Assembly (NCBI GenBank): GCA_023382455.1
Contig: JAHDVX010000013.1
Coordinates: forward strand, 1-64,000
Source: Flavobacteriales bacterium
Lineage (GTDB): Bacteria > Bacteroidota > Bacteroidia > Flavobacteriales_F > PHOS-HE28
DNA length: 64,000 nucleotides
Reading direction: 5' to 3'
The position numbers were made by a program, and so were the translations under genes. Positions 25,720-32,943 of this stretch are shown in pieces. Position 1 is the first letter of the stretch; each line of letters opens with the position of its first letter. The notes under the pieces were generated by a model that worked only from the letters and a program-made list of their open reading frames with translations, made no database searches and was not told the DNA's origin.

Positions 25720-26798
25720 GGGTGTGCGGGGAGGGAAGTGATCAAGGATGCAAGATCGGCCATGGCATCGAGAAGTGCATTGTTTTTTCCGGCGGGGGTG
25801 GAGGATGCCGGCGGCTGTTGAAGTGCACGGGCAATATCCAGGCCATCCTGGTCCTGCACGGCATGGTGCCCGCCGGCCGCGTGCAGGCGGCCGAGGTATT
25901 CCTGCTCGGGCTGGCCGGGCGTGGGCACCAGGAGTGCTCCGCGGCCAAGGGCCTCCAGGTCCATGAGCGTGGAATAGCCGGTGCGGCTGACGATCAAGTC
26001 GGCGGAAGCCATGGCAGCCTGCAGTTCGGCAGCGGGAAGATGGCCGGTGATCTCGATCGGGCCTTCCGTGCGCGGCGTGTTGCCAGGTTGGCCGGTTACG
26101 ACCAGGTGCCGTCCTTCGATGGAACGCAGTTGTTGCAGTGCGGCCTGCTCAAACAATGTCCGCTGTGGTTCCGGCCCGCTGATGACGGATACGGTGCGCC
26201 ACATCGTATGGCCGGTCGCTGCCGGAGCCTTGGTAAACCGGCTCAAGGGGCCGATGTAGCGCGCCTGCGGCGGAAGCCGGTCACCGTGCGACAAGTCGCC
26301 GGCCAGTCCGGGCGCTTCGGCATGGTCCGGTATCCAGCAGCGGTCGAAGCGATCGATGCGGCGCCGGTTGATCCGCCGTGCATTGGATTGGACGAAAGGG
26401 GAGAAGGGGGACACCTGATGTGTCACGAGCACGCTGGGCAGGCCGTCGGCGCGGATGCCGAAGCGCTGGTCGCTGATGACGGCGTGCAGCTGCATGCGCC
26501 GGCGGACGGAGGTGAGCAGGCCTTGCTCTTCACGCACCTGGAGCAACATGCGGGGCAGCTGCCGTGCCATGGCCCAGGCCTGCGAGCGCCCGGCGGCATA
26601 GCGCACCTCCATGCCGGGGAGGCGGACGTGCTCCAGCGTGGGGAACTCCTCGCGCAGCAAGGCCAAGGGAGCCTTGTCGGCACCGATCACCGGCACGGCA
26701 TCCTGTTCCAGCAGGGTGCGGATAATGGGGACGCAGCGTGCAGCGTGGCCTAGCCCCCAATCCAAGGGGGCCACCAGGATGCGCGCGCCGCGGAACAT
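25716..26798 (-). CDS. Glycosyltransferase, MurG/GT28-like
   Basis: 360 residues from the ATG at 26798, chosen because the glycosyltransferase fold starts there (ILVAPLDWGLGHAARCVP, a donor/acceptor loop with GLGHAxR). The C-terminal GT-B half has SVISGPEPQR, VVTGQPG and the donor motif ADLIVSRTGYSTLMDLEALGRGALLVPTPGQPEQEYLG, typical of UDP-sugar transferases of the GT28/PF13528 kind. A role in cell envelope sugar transfer is likely; substrates are unknown. Coupled to the endonuclease gene. Confidence 0.82.
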   Translation of the reverse strand: MFRGARILVAPLDWGLGHAARCVPIIRTLLEQDAVPVIGADKAPLALLREEFPTLEHVRLPGMEVRYAAGRSQAWAMARQLPRMLLQVREEQGLLTSVRRRMQLHAVISDQRFGIRADGLPSVLVTHQVSPFSPFVQSNARRINRRRIDRFDRCWIPDHAEAPGLAGDLSHGDRLPPQARYIGPLSRFTKAPAATGHTMWRTVSVISGPEPQRTLFEQAALQQLRSIEGRHLVVTGQPGNTPRTEGPIEITGHLPAAELQAAMASADLIVSRTGYSTLMDLEALGRGALLVPTPGQPEQEYLGRLHAAGGHHAVQDQDGLDIARALQQPPASSTPAGKNNALLDAMADLASLITSLPAHP

Positions 26799-27069
26799 GT
26801 TGCGAAGGTCGCACACGCCGTGGCACCGGGCACTCCGCCAGGGATTGCAGCGGCAGCCCGGCGAAGCGACGGGCCATGCGGGGCCGTGCAGCGAGCAGGC
26901 GACGGGTTCACGCCGCCGAAGCACGGCGAAGGCGCGAGGAGCCCGCACAGCGCCGGCACCGCGGCACGCCGCAAGACGGCTAAAGCGGAAAGCCCGCAGG
27001 CGGCCAAACAATCTGCCAATGCAGCCATTCACCACGAGCCCTTCCTTTGTTTCTTCGCGCCCCGGAACC
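26799..27069. other. Divergent GC-rich intergenic region
   Basis: 271 bp between the divergent glycosyltransferase and trmB genes. It is more GC-rich than typical intergenic DNA here, with many short inverted GCGGC/GCCGC motifs between about 26860 and 27000, and it is open in frames on both strands. No conserved protein is visible. It may be a repetitive intergenic element plus two promoters; only the last ~60 bp before trmB look promoter-like. Confidence 0.4.
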
Positions 27070-27750
27070 ATGGGCAAGAACAAGATCCGCCGCTTTGCCG
27101 AGAACGCCACGTTCGCGCACGTGGTGCAACCCACGTTCGAGGAGCTGCGGGCGGGCGGCCTGGCGCAGCGGGGTCGGTGGAACAGCGATTTCTTCAAGCG
27201 GGAGGCGCCCCTGGTGCTGGAGCTGGGCTGTGGCGGCGGCGAATACACGGTGGGCCTGGCGCAGCTGCGGCCGGAGAAGAACTACATCGGCGTGGACATC
27301 AAGGGTGCGCGCATCTGGCGCGGCGCGAAGACGGCCCAGGAGCTCGGCCTGGCGAACGTGGGCTTCCTGCGCACCCACGTGGATCATATCCTGCATTGTT
27401 TCGGCCCCGGCGAGGTGGACGAGATCTGGCTCACCTTCAGCGACCCGCAGATCGGCAAGGCGCGCAAACGCCTCACCAGCCCGCTGTTCCTGGCGCGGTA
27501 CCGGCAGATCCTGCGGCCGGGCGGCCTGATCCACCTGAAGACGGACAGCCCACTGTTGTATGAATACACGCTGGAGCAGATCGCGGAGCACAAGCTGCAC
27601 GTGCATGAGCAAAGCGGCAACGTGTACGCGGACCTGGTGCGGCGCGTGCCGCCGGAGGAGCAGGCGGTGCTGAACATCCGCACGCGCTACGAAAGCATGT
27701 GGCTGGCCGAGGGCCGGACGATCCACTACGTGCGTTTCGGGGTGAGGTGA
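27070..27750 (+). CDS. trmB: tRNA (guanine-N7)-methyltransferase
   Basis: 226 residues starting at the ATG at 27070 (GKNKIRRFAENATF is the usual Bacteroidota N-terminus). It transfers a methyl group from S-adenosylmethionine to G46 of tRNA. The SAM-binding loop is LELGCGGGEYTVGLA, then IGVDIKGARIW. The family signature FSDPQIGKARKRL corresponds to the DPWPKKRH motif. Longer in-frame extensions upstream are GC-rich intergenic sequence. Confidence 0.93.
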   Translation: MGKNKIRRFAENATFAHVVQPTFEELRAGGLAQRGRWNSDFFKREAPLVLELGCGGGEYTVGLAQLRPEKNYIGVDIKGARIWRGAKTAQELGLANVGFLRTHVDHILHCFGPGEVDEIWLTFSDPQIGKARKRLTSPLFLARYRQILRPGGLIHLKTDSPLLYEYTLEQIAEHKLHVHEQSGNVYADLVRRVPPEEQAVLNIRTRYESMWLAEGRTIHYVRFGVR

Positions 27751-27760
27751 TCTGAGTGCG

Positions 27761-27915
27761 CCACAGAGGCACGGAGAACACAGTGGTGATTTTTGGCCAC
27801 GGTGATGAGCGAAGCATAGCTTTGCACGTGTGGCATGCATGACTCCGTGCCCTCTGTGCCTCTGTGGTGAACAGCCCATGACTCTGTGCCCCCTGTGCGT
27901 CCGTGGTGAATAGCG
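27761..27915. repeat. 39-bp tandem repeat plus inverted partner before the alkyltransferase-like gene
   Basis: Positions 27838-27876 and 27877-27915 are 39-bp direct repeats (CATGACTCCGTGCCCTCTGT and the related CATGACTCTGTGCCCCCTGT start them). An inverted copy of their middle part (CCACAGAGGCACGGAG) lies at 27761-27776, so RNA from here could fold into a long hairpin. The second repeat runs directly into the start codon at 27917. Similar texts occur as dispersed repeats in many genomes. Confidence 0.75.
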
Positions 27916-27916
27916 C

Positions 27917-28285
27917 ATGACCAAGAAGAAGCAACTGGTCAACGGCGCCGTGCAGGAGCGCGACTTCTTCCGCGATGTGATGGACGTGGTGCGCCAGGTG
28001 CCCAAGGGCCGCGTCACCAGCTACGGGGCCATTGCCAAGTACCTCGGCGCGCCGCGCAGCGCCCGCATCGTGGGCTGGTGCATGAACAACGCGCATGCAG
28101 CGCAGCCGCCGGTGCCGGCGCAGCGCGTGGTGAACCGCATCGGCCTGCTCACCGGCAAGCACCACTTCACCACGCCCACGCAAATGGAGGAACTGCTGGC
28201 GAAGGAAGGCGTGCAGGTGAAGAAGGACCAAGTGGTGGACTTCGCCAGGAAGTTCTGGGACCCGGCGGTGGAGTTGGGGTTCTGA
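27917..28285 (+). CDS. Alkyltransferase-like protein (MGMT fold, no acceptor Cys)
   Basis: 122 residues. The MGMT DNA-binding domain is clear: VMDVVRQVPKGRVTSYGAIAKYLGAPRSARIVGWCMNN, followed by PVPAQRVVNRIGLL. The PCHR active site is PAQR here, so the alkyl-accepting Cys is absent. By family knowledge this is an ATL protein that binds O6-alkylguanine and flags it for nucleotide excision repair rather than repairing it. The last 69 nt (28217-28285) recur as detached copies at 29059-29127 and 29785-29856. Confidence 0.87.
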   Translation: MTKKKQLVNGAVQERDFFRDVMDVVRQVPKGRVTSYGAIAKYLGAPRSARIVGWCMNNAHAAQPPVPAQRVVNRIGLLTGKHHFTTPTQMEELLAKEGVQVKKDQVVDFARKFWDPAVELGF

Positions 28286-28303
28286 AGTACAACCGATGGA
28301 ACG

Positions 28304-29041
28304 ATGAGATTCCCGACTTCCGTGGTGATCGCCCTCGGGTGTGCTTCGGCCTTTGCACAAGCGGCGCCCCAGCTACCGATGGACCGCTATGATGTCCACT
28401 TCGGGGAGCAAGAGGGTGAATACTACTTCTACATCGCGCCGGACAGCCTTACATCGCATGCTGCATGGCATCCCAGGGATACGGCGATGTGGGCGTTTGA
28501 CCTGTACCTCTTCGACAACTACGCCGAGGCGGCGTATGAGCAGTACGCCTGGGAGGACCTGTTGCCCGATACCGCACGGGTCCGGTCGGCCTTTCAGCAC
28601 GCCCTGGGGAAGGACACGGCCTTTGCCAAACTGTACCAACGGTCATTCCGTTCCGGCAGTACCTCGACCGTCCTTATCGACACGCTGATGCGGATCGCTG
28701 CACGATTCTATTACCTGCATCGCACGGGCACCACCGGGCTAGACCTGCATCTCTGCACGGGGATCAATCGAGTAAAGGAACTGGCGCACGATGGGGATGG
28801 ACCCTATTACGCCGCATTCTGTTACCAGGCCATCCGGGACATGGATGACCCCTATCTATATTACCGCAAGGCCAAGGAAGCCCTGCCTGATTCATTATAC
28901 AGCGACATGCCGACGGACCGGGTCTTGGCTGCGGAACAGGGCCTTTACGACCTGATCGCCGAAGACATCGGATTGCGCGAGTTTCTGCTGGCCGAATATG
29001 CCCGGAAAGAACCATGGCTCTGCTTCCGGTTGGCCCGATAG
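28304..29041 (+). CDS. Secreted protein of unknown function (cargo behind ATL gene)
   Basis: 245 residues with a signal peptide (VVIALGCASAFAQA). The mature part is mostly alpha-helical, rich in Tyr and Asp, with helix-turn pairs like GPYYAAFCYQAIRDMDDPYLYYRKAKEALPDS that resemble tetratricopeptide-like packing. No family recognised. It starts 18 bp after the ATL stop and is followed at 29059 by a degenerate copy of the ATL 3' end, so it lies between two ATL tails. Confidence 0.65.
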   Translation: MRFPTSVVIALGCASAFAQAAPQLPMDRYDVHFGEQEGEYYFYIAPDSLTSHAAWHPRDTAMWAFDLYLFDNYAEAAYEQYAWEDLLPDTARVRSAFQHALGKDTAFAKLYQRSFRSGSTSTVLIDTLMRIAARFYYLHRTGTTGLDLHLCTGINRVKELAHDGDGPYYAAFCYQAIRDMDDPYLYYRKAKEALPDSLYSDMPTDRVLAAEQGLYDLIAEDIGLREFLLAEYARKEPWLCFRLAR

Positions 29042-29058
29042 AGTGGTGTGAGGGGTTC

Positions 29059-29127
29059 GTAAGGAACGATCAAGTACCGAACCCTGTCAGGAAGTTCCGG
29101 GATCGATTGGTGGAACTGGGGTTTTGA
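29059..29127 (+). pseudogene. Second, degenerate copy of the ATL gene tail
   Basis: Reads VRNDQVPNPVRKFRDRLVELGF plus stop when split into short segments; 13 of 22 residues match the ATL end at 28217-28285, with no gaps and the stop in the same place. Weak similarity may begin earlier, at about 29050. It has no start codon or upstream coding part. Confidence 0.8.
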
Positions 29128-29131
29128 ACCA

Positions 29132-29479
29132 TCAGCGGAGCTGGTCCCTGATCTCGGCCAGCTGTTCACGCGCCCCAGGCAGCACACGCTCTACGGTCAG
29201 CCATACCGCGATCTTGTCAATGCCCATGTAGTCGTGCACGAGCTTGTCGCGCATCCCGGCGATCTTCTTCCAAGGCATGTCCGGATGGCTTTCGCGCAAC
29301 GAAGTGGAAAGGCGCTTGACCGCTTCGCCCATCACCATGAAGTTGCGGATCACGCCATCCTGCACCAAGCGGTTGTCCAGAAAACCGTGCATATCCATGC
29401 CCCGGGTATAGGACAAGACTTGATCGATGGCGTCAATAATGTCGTCCAACAACACGAGGTCGGAACGTTCACTGGTCAT
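29132..29479 (-). CDS. hepT: HEPN (DUF86, HepT-like) toxin of a MNT/HEPN module
   Basis: 115 residues, all-helical. The HEPN RNase motif RX4HXY is present as RDKLVHDY (about residues 78-85). In established HepT/MntA pairs this protein is the toxin, an RNase or AMPylation target, and the nucleotidyltransferase neutralises it by AMPylating the motif Tyr. It overlaps the mntA-like gene by ATGA. The stop codon lies 4 bp from the second ATL tail copy. Confidence 0.88.
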   Translation of the reverse strand: MTSERSDLVLLDDIIDAIDQVLSYTRGMDMHGFLDNRLVQDGVIRNFMVMGEAVKRLSTSLRESHPDMPWKKIAGMRDKLVHDYMGIDKIAVWLTVERVLPGAREQLAEIRDQLR

Positions 29480-29766
29480 GCTTGTGCGTCAATGCGCACA
29501 AGGTCGCGCGTGATGAATGGCCGAAGACGGGGGTTCACAGCCCGGTCGGTGACCAGATCAACGGCGAAGCCCAACTTTTCGCTCAATTCCTGCTCAATCC
29601 CGACCAATTCCAAGAAATCCACTTGGGCGGAAAGATCCACCAGGAGATCAAGGTCGCTGTCCGCACGGTGGTCGCCGCGTGCGCGCGATCCGAAGATGGC
29701 GATCAACTTCGGCCCAAAGGGCGCCAAGGTTTCGCGAACCACCTGTTGTTGTTTCAGGTCGAGCAT
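29476..29766 (-). CDS. mntA: MNT-type nucleotidyltransferase antitoxin
   Basis: 96 residues. The minimal nucleotidyltransferase motif is AIFGSRARGDHRADSDLDLLVD (GS...DxD, about residues 25-43), which is the catalytic site that AMPylates the HEPN partner. The C-terminal half gives a third acidic strand (VDLVTD). First gene of the two-gene module; it lies 18 bp from the third ATL tail copy. Confidence 0.88.
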   Translation of the reverse strand: MLDLKQQQVVRETLAPFGPKLIAIFGSRARGDHRADSDLDLLVDLSAQVDFLELVGIEQELSEKLGFAVDLVTDRAVNPRLRPFITRDLVRIDAQA

Positions 29767-29784
29767 GTTTCAAAGGTAAGGGAG

Positions 29785-29856
29785 ATGGCGAAGAAGGAAC
29801 AGGTGGTGTACTTCGTGAAGAAGTTCTGGGACCCGTCGGTGGAGCTGGGGTTTTGA
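29785..29856 (+). pseudogene. Third copy of the ATL gene tail
   Basis: Reads MAKKEQVVYFVKKFWDPSVELGF plus stop (in short segments). Over the last 69 nt it differs from the intact ATL end at ten positions, several of them silent (TTG/CTG, TTC/TTT), so it looks like the tail of a related allele rather than a fresh copy. After the stop a few more bases (A-A/G-TAC) also match. There is no upstream coding sequence. Confidence 0.85.
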
Positions 29857-29955
29857 AATACCCTGACCTCCAAGCCCCGAACCCGGGCTTCCAGGCAAGC
29901 CGGGATCAGCTGTCCCACCCCTGATGTTCCTCAGTTCCGGCACCTTTTCATGCGG

Positions 29956-29963
29956 TAAATTCG
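29956..29963 (+). promoter_or_regulatory. Putative -7 box of the mrp-nifU operon
   Basis: TAAATTCG, one base away from the TAnnTTTG consensus, ends 7 bp before the mrp ATG. A matching -33 TTTG is not clear, so confidence is modest. Confidence 0.35.
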
Positions 29964-29970
29964 CGGCATC

Positions 29971-31107
29971 ATGGAAATCACGGAAAAGGCCTTGTTCGAT
30001 GCCCTGAGCAAGGTGATCGAACCCGACCTGAAGAAGGACATCGTGGAGCTGGACCTGGTGAAGGATGTCACCATTGACGAGCGCACCATCACCGTCATCG
30101 TGGAAGTAAGCAACCCCGCGATGCACAGCCGCAAGCGCATGGAGGAGGCGGTGAAGTTCCAGCTGAAGCAGGCCTTTGGCGACGATGTGAAGGTGAAGGT
30201 GAGCGTGCGCCCCATCAGCGGCGAGCGCGGCGGGCTGCGCAAGGTGCTGCCGTTCGTGAAGCACGTGGTGGCCGTGGCCAGCGGCAAGGGCGGCGTGGGC
30301 AAGAGCACCATCACCGCCAACCTGGCGGCGGGCCTGGCCCAGCGCGGCCTCAAGGTGGGCCTGGTGGATGCCGACATCTACGGGCCCAGCATGCCGCTGA
30401 TGTTCGACGTGCAGAAGGAGCGCCCGCGCGTGAAGCAGCTCGACGGCAAGAACGTGATCGTGCCCGTGGAGAGCTACGGCGTGCAGCTGCTCAGCATCGG
30501 CTTCTTCGCCGACCCCAGCCAGGCCATCGCCTGGCGCGGGCCCATGGCCAGCAAGGCCCTGGACCAGCTCTTCAAGGATGCTGACTGGGGCGAGCTCGAC
30601 ATCATGCTGGTGGACATGCCCCCCGGTACCGGCGATATCCACCTGCAACTGGTGCAGGCCGTGCCGTTGAGCGGCGCCATCATCGTAAGCACCCCGCAGC
30701 CCGTGGCCCTCATCGATGCACGCAAGGGCGTCAGCCTGTTCCAGATGGACGCGTTGAAGGTGCCCGTGCTCGGCATCGTGGAGAACATGTCGTGGTTTGC
30801 CACGGAGGAGGCGCTGAAAGGCCGCCGCCTGCAGGATATCCCCGAGGGCGAGCGCCAGTACATCTTCGGCAAGCACGGCGCCAAGGCCTTGGCCGAGGAA
30901 TTGAATGTGGCCTGCATGGCCGAGGTGCCGCTGGTGCAGAGCATCCGCGAGGCCGCCGATGTGGGCCGCCCGGCCATCCTGCAAGGCGATACCCCGGCGG
31001 CCCAGGCCTTTCAGCCCATGCTGGACGCCATGGAGCGTATCTTGGCAGGGCTGGGCGACGGCCCGAAAAAAACCGTTGACCCCGCCCACGAAATGTTGGT
31101 GAAGTGA
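29971..31107 (+). CDS. apbC: Mrp/ApbC-type iron-sulfur carrier ATPase
   Basis: 378 residues. An N-terminal DUF59/MIP18 domain (residues 1-90) is fused to a P-loop NTPase of the Mrp/NBP35 family with the deviant Walker A GKGGVGKST (about residues 108-116), VDADIYGPS and DMPPGTGDIHL. A C-terminal CxxC is not evident in the usual place, although members vary. The family carries and delivers 4Fe-4S clusters to apoproteins. The downstream nifU gene begins inside its stop codon region (TGATG). Confidence 0.9.
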   Translation: MEITEKALFDALSKVIEPDLKKDIVELDLVKDVTIDERTITVIVEVSNPAMHSRKRMEEAVKFQLKQAFGDDVKVKVSVRPISGERGGLRKVLPFVKHVVAVASGKGGVGKSTITANLAAGLAQRGLKVGLVDADIYGPSMPLMFDVQKERPRVKQLDGKNVIVPVESYGVQLLSIGFFADPSQAIAWRGPMASKALDQLFKDADWGELDIMLVDMPPGTGDIHLQLVQAVPLSGAIIVSTPQPVALIDARKGVSLFQMDALKVPVLGIVENMSWFATEEALKGRRLQDIPEGERQYIFGKHGAKALAEELNVACMAEVPLVQSIREAADVGRPAILQGDTPAAQAFQPMLDAMERILAGLGDGPKKTVDPAHEMLVK

Positions 31108-31370
31108 TGCCCTCCAACGTGTTGATCGACACCAAGCACCTCGGTGAGTTGAAGCAGCGCATCCAAGGCGCGCTCACCGAGATTCGCCCCTTTCTCCAAG
31201 CCGACGGCGGCGATATTTCACTGGAGGAGGTGAATGGAAAAGGTGAGGTGAAGGTGAAGCTCCACGGGGCCTGCAGCACCTGTACCATGGTGGCCATGAC
31301 CATGAAGGCCGGCGTGGAAGAGGCCATCAAGCGCGTGGCACCCGAGGTGGTGAAGGTGGAGGCCGTATAG
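31107..31370 (+). CDS. NifU C-terminal domain protein
   Basis: 87 residues, a stand-alone Nfu domain with the cluster-binding motif CSTC (about residues 56-59) in HGACSTCTMVAMT. It serves as an Fe-S scaffold or carrier. The start at 31107 overlaps the apbC stop as TGATG; a GTG at 31104 is also possible. Pairing with Mrp supports a joint role in Fe-S delivery, which the nitrate reductase encoded nearby requires. Confidence 0.9.
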   Translation: MPSNVLIDTKHLGELKQRIQGALTEIRPFLQADGGDISLEEVNGKGEVKVKLHGACSTCTMVAMTMKAGVEEAIKRVAPEVVKVEAV

Positions 31371-31396
31371 GCGATACCTGAAACCGATGGATGCTC

Positions 31397-31426
31397 CATC
31401 AACGTCTCGCGTAGCGAACGTTGATG
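31397..31426. terminator. Strong hairpin between convergent nifU and rsgA
   Basis: CATCAACGT and ACGTTGATG form a 9-bp stem extended inward by TCGC/GCGA with one bulged base and a GTA loop. It lies between the convergent stops of nifU and rsgA. There is no T-run on either strand; a bidirectional terminator or palindromic repeat is likely. Confidence 0.5.
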
Positions 31427-31433
31427 CCAACAG

Positions 31434-32462
31434 CTATCCCGCCCTATACGGATCATCCTCCTCCACGCCTTCCACCATGTCCACGTAGCTGGTGTAGCGG
31501 CTGGCGGCGATGGTGCCTTCCTCCACGGCCTTCAGCACGGCGCAGCCCGGCTCCTTCAAGTGCGTGCAGTTGCCGAAACGGCATTCGCCTTTCCGTGCGA
31601 AGAACTCCGGGAACTGGTCCGCGATCACGTCCTGCTCCATATCCACCAGGCCGAAGCCCTTCACGCCGGGGGTGTCGATGAGGAAGGTGGGTGCGTAGTT
31701 CGTAGTTGATAGTTCGTGGTTTGCAGGGCCCTCCGAACTACGAACTACGAACTTTTCACTATCCCGTTCCATCTCCACCTCATACATCCGGGCCACCGTG
31801 GTGGTGTGTTGCCCCTTCTCCGTGCTGGCGCTCACCTCCCAGGTGTGCAGGTCCAGCGCGGGATCGATGGCGTTCACCAGCGTGCTTTTGCCCACGCCGC
31901 TGTGGCCCACCAGCAGGGTGACCTTGCCATGCAGCAATTCCTTCACCTCGGCCATACCGGTGCCCTTCAGCGCGGAGGTGATCAGCGTGCGGTAGCCCGC
32001 GCCTTGATAGACGTCCTCGTATTCCGCCAGCAGGCCCAGTTCCTCATCGCCCAGGTCGTCCACCTTGTTGAAGACGATCACCGGCGGGATCTGGTAGGCC
32101 TCGGCCGTCACCAGCACCCGGTCGATGAAGCCGAACGAGGTGAAAGGCCGCGCCACGGTCACCAGCACCAAGCACTGGTCCATGTTGCTGGCGATCACAT
32201 GCTTGTGGTGCGACAGGTTCACGCTCTTGCGCACCAGGTAGTTCCGCCGGTCGTGCAGGTGGGTGATGGCCCCCACCAGTTCGTTGCCCACCGTCTCCGC
32301 GGCCGGCTCGAAGTCCACCACATCGCCCACCGCCAACGGGTTGGTACTGCTGAACCCCTTGATGCGCAGCTTGCCCTTGGCGATGCACTCGTGCAACGTG
32401 CCGTCCTCGCCGCGCACGGTGTAGCGGCTGCCGGTGGAACGCATCAGGAGGCCGGTGGGCAT
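31434..32462 (-). CDS. rsgA: Ribosome small-subunit-dependent GTPase A
   Basis: 342 residues, a circularly permuted GTPase that helps late 30S maturation. An N-terminal OB fold (residues 1-75) is followed by G4 NKVD, G5 TSALKG, G1 GHSGVGKST, the G2 Thr in TTTVARMY and G3 DTPG. The C-terminal zinc knuckle is CRFGNCTHLKEPGC. Between G2 and G3 there are about 25 extra residues (roughly 237-262) encoded by an inverted-repeat DNA element at 31695-31761, absent from ordinary family members. The frame is kept, so the protein is probably functional. Confidence 0.93.
   Translation of the reverse strand: MPTGLLMRSTGSRYTVRGEDGTLHECIAKGKLRIKGFSSTNPLAVGDVVDFEPAAETVGNELVGAITHLHDRRNYLVRKSVNLSHHKHVIASNMDQCLVLVTVARPFTSFGFIDRVLVTAEAYQIPPVIVFNKVDDLGDEELGLLAEYEDVYQGAGYRTLITSALKGTGMAEVKELLHGKVTLLVGHSGVGKSTLVNAIDPALDLHTWEVSASTEKGQHTTTVARMYEVEMERDSEKFVVRSSEGPANHELSTTNYAPTFLIDTPGVKGFGLVDMEQDVIADQFPEFFARKGECRFGNCTHLKEPGCAVLKAVEEGTIAASRYTSYVDMVEGVEEDDPYRAG
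31695..31761. repeat. Palindromic element inserted in frame in rsgA
   Basis: The left part (31695-31722) repeats GTAGTTC-type heptamers and the right part (31735-31761) repeats the complementary GAACTAC, with AGGGCCCT at the centre. The imperfect palindrome spans about 67 nt. The same GAACTAC/GTAGTTC text is a familiar intergenic repeat in bacterial genomes; here it is translated as part of RsgA. Confidence 0.8.
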
Positions 32463-32564
32463 TAGGGCAAAGATCGGCCGGAACCCTTGAAACGGACAGC
32501 GGCCCGATGAGGCCGATGGCCTTGCACGAATGCGTGCGAACTACGGACCTTCGCGGGCTTACCC

Positions 32565-32855
32565 ATGGGCAACCCGGAAGATGGCATAGGCGACGTGATG
32601 CTGGCGCTGCATGTGCAGCCCGGCGCGAAGCGCACGGAGGTGGTGGGCCGGCATGGTGACGCCTGGAAGGTGAGGCTGGCGGCACCGCCGGTGGACGGCA
32701 AGGCCAATGAGGAATTGATCGGGTTCCTGGCGGGGCTGTTCGGTGTGCCGAAGCGCCAGGTGGAGATCACCGCCGGGGCCACGGGCCGCCGAAAGCGTGT
32801 GCTGGTGCGGGGGGGCGTGAGGTGGCCGGCGGAGATCCCGCGGGCGTTGCCTTGA
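32565..32855 (+). CDS. DUF167 (YggU family) protein
   Basis: 96 residues. Signature elements are LHVQPGAKRTEVVG, the core LAAPPVDGKANEELI and the C-terminal ITAGATGRRKRV, which match the small alpha/beta DUF167 fold. The function is unknown. The gene stands alone, divergent from rsgA and convergent with the Crp/Fnr regulator. Confidence 0.88.
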   Translation: MGNPEDGIGDVMLALHVQPGAKRTEVVGRHGDAWKVRLAAPPVDGKANEELIGFLAGLFGVPKRQVEITAGATGRRKRVLVRGGVRWPAEIPRALP

Positions 32856-32860
32856 GGGTT

Positions 32861-32929
32861 CCTCCAAGAACCTGGAACGGATGGCGCGCGCCACTATCAT
32901 TCGTCCAAATGGAGCGAGGTTCTTCGAGG
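32861..32929. terminator. Long-loop inverted repeat between convergent genes
   Basis: CCTCCAAGAACCT (32861-32873) pairs with AGGTTCTTCGAGG (32917-32929) with one mismatch. A smaller hairpin GGTTC/GAACC lies within the left arm. It is placed between the ends of DUF167 and the Crp/Fnr gene and may be a bidirectional terminator. Confidence 0.4.
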
Positions 32930-32943
32930 CACCCGGGAGGTGT

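Noticed and set aside
26611-27069. Long N-terminal extension of trmB
   Set aside because: It would overlap the divergent glycosyltransferase and add Arg/Ala-rich sequence; the family start is at 27070.
29132-29766. HEPN/MNT pair as part of a transposon
   Set aside because: No transposase, integrase or terminal inverted repeats flank it; the only flanking repeats are the ATL gene tails.
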